DNA of 64,000 nt from Elstera cyanobacteriorum (lineage in GTDB: Bacteria > Pseudomonadota > Alphaproteobacteria > Elsterales > Elsteraceae), in assembly GCF_002251735.1 (NCBI RefSeq), contig NZ_NOXS01000031.1, forward strand, positions 139,476-203,475. Direction: 5' to 3'. Positions 63,429 through 64,000 of this stretch are shown here, in pieces (positions within the stretch are counted from its first letter, which is position 1; every line of letters starts with the position of its first letter). The notes below the pieces were generated by a model that worked only from the letters and a program-made list of their open reading frames with translations, was not told where the DNA came from and did not search any database. A program made the translations under genes and the position numbers.

Positions 63429-64000
63429 TTATTTCACCGCGCCGAAGGTCAAACCGCGCACAAGCTGGCGCTGGCTGAACCAGCCGACGATGAGAATGGG
63501 GGCGATGGCGAGGGTGGAGGCGGCGGAGAGCTTCGCCCAGAACAACCCTTCCGGGCTGGAATAGGCCGCGATGAACATGGTCAGCGGCGCGGCGGATTTG
63601 GTCGTTAAGTTCAGCGTCCAAAACGCTTCGTTCCACGCCAGGATGACGTTCAGCAGCACGGTGGAGGCGATGCCCGGCACGGCCATCGGCAACAGTACGA
63701 ACAGGATTTCCTGGCCCAAATTGGTGCCATCCATCCGCGCCGCTTCCAGGATGTCCTTGGGGATTTCTTTGAAGTAGGTGTAGAGCATCCACACCACGAT
63801 CGGTAGATTGCCCATACCGAGGACGACCAGCAGCCCCCAGCGGTTATCCAGCAAGCCGGTATCGCGGAAGATCAGATAGATCGGCACCAGCGCGCCGACG
63901 GCGGGCATCATTTTGGTGGAGAGCATCCACAGCAGCAGGTCTTTGGTGCGCTTGTTCGGCGCGAAGGCCATCGCCCAGGCGGCGGGGATCGCCAGCAGCA
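63429..64000 (-). CDS. Sugar/polyol ABC transporter permease, truncated by the window edge
   Basis: C-terminal 190 residues of a MalG/SmoG-type permease; the reading frame continues past 64000, so the start is outside the window. The EAA loop sequence [20 protein letters not shown] and [17 protein letters not shown] are visible, ending with [13 protein letters not shown], a common end of this family. The in-frame Met at 63971 is internal. First gene of the operon part seen here. Confidence 0.9.
   Translation of the reverse strand, partial: LLAIPAAWAMAFAPNKRTKDLLLWMLSTKMMPAVGALVPIYLIFRDTGLLDNRWGLLVVLGMGNLPIVVWMLYTYFKEIPKDILEAARMDGTNLGQEILFVLLPMAVPGIASTVLLNVILAWNEAFWTLNLTTKSAAPLTMFIAAYSSPEGLFWAKLSAASTLAIAPILIVGWFSQRQLVRGLTFGAVK

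Noticed and set aside
1-64000. tRNA, rRNA, insertion sequence or phage genes
   Set aside because: Scanned by eye for tRNA T-arm/acceptor patterns, transposase motifs and terminal inverted repeats; nothing convincing was found, though a tRNA scan program was not available.

Overview
The window reads as chromosomal DNA of a high-G+C alphaproteobacterium, most likely from the Rhodospirillales/Azospirillum-type branch. The evidence is gene content: a PccR-like regulator facing propionyl-CoA carboxylase genes, a HisZ-dependent histidine pathway, a PhaR polyhydroxyalkanoate regulator and several soluble or membrane chemoreceptors. I saw no rRNA or tRNA gene, transposase, prophage or CRISPR array. 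Gene packing is tight, with many 4-nt ATGA start/stop overlaps and several convergent pairs whose stop codons overlap.

Layout. 0-7.4 kb: propionyl-CoA to succinyl-CoA pathway (PccR-like regulator divergent from pccB, pccA and B12-dependent methylmalonyl-CoA mutase). 7.5-13 kb: chemoreceptor, fumC, and a MarR regulator divergent from a drug/metabolite exporter with two palindromic operators between them. 13-18.2 kb: hisZ-purA, followed by a degenerate protein kinase (pseudokinase) and a small membrane protein. 18.3-22.7 kb: a cobalamin-riboswitch-controlled uptake operon (btuB, btuC-like, btuD-like, DUF1636). 22.8-30.6 kb: CHASE2 adenylate cyclase, RidA-like protein, DUF1275 protein, omega-aminotransferase, WYL regulator and a protoglobin oxygen-sensing chemoreceptor. 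30.8-43 kb: mostly housekeeping (rlmN, RNase T2, LytTR regulator, phaR, two cyclophilins, polA, cytochrome c). 43.3-47.6 kb: ilvD and a MocR/EamA divergent pair. 47.6-50.5 kb: a 974-residue LRR-Roc-COR-TIR protein. 50.6-58.2 kb: an IclR regulator divergent from a seven-gene operon joining a polyamine/opine-type ABC importer to a three-subunit flavin/iron-sulfur dehydrogenase. 58.2-64 kb: a polyol uptake and catabolism operon (ABC transporter, two SDR dehydrogenases, FGGY pentulose kinase, PfkB kinase) running off the right edge.

How the parts work together. The B12 uptake operon supplies the cofactor for the methylmalonyl-CoA mutase 11 kb away. The two right-hand operons each carry import and first oxidation steps for a small organic substrate, the first under an IclR-family regulator with a clear palindrome next to its promoter side.

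The most unusual locus is the ROCO-TIR protein. It has a sensor-like repeat array of near-identical 22-residue leucine-rich repeats, a GTPase with intact P-loop and DxxGQ motifs, a COR domain, and a C-terminal TIR domain keeping the Glu position used by NAD-cleaving TIRs. The TIR part is markedly AT-richer than the rest and begins with its own Met, which looks like a captured effector module. It is a good candidate for a single-gene abortive-infection or conflict system, though this is inference from domain architecture.
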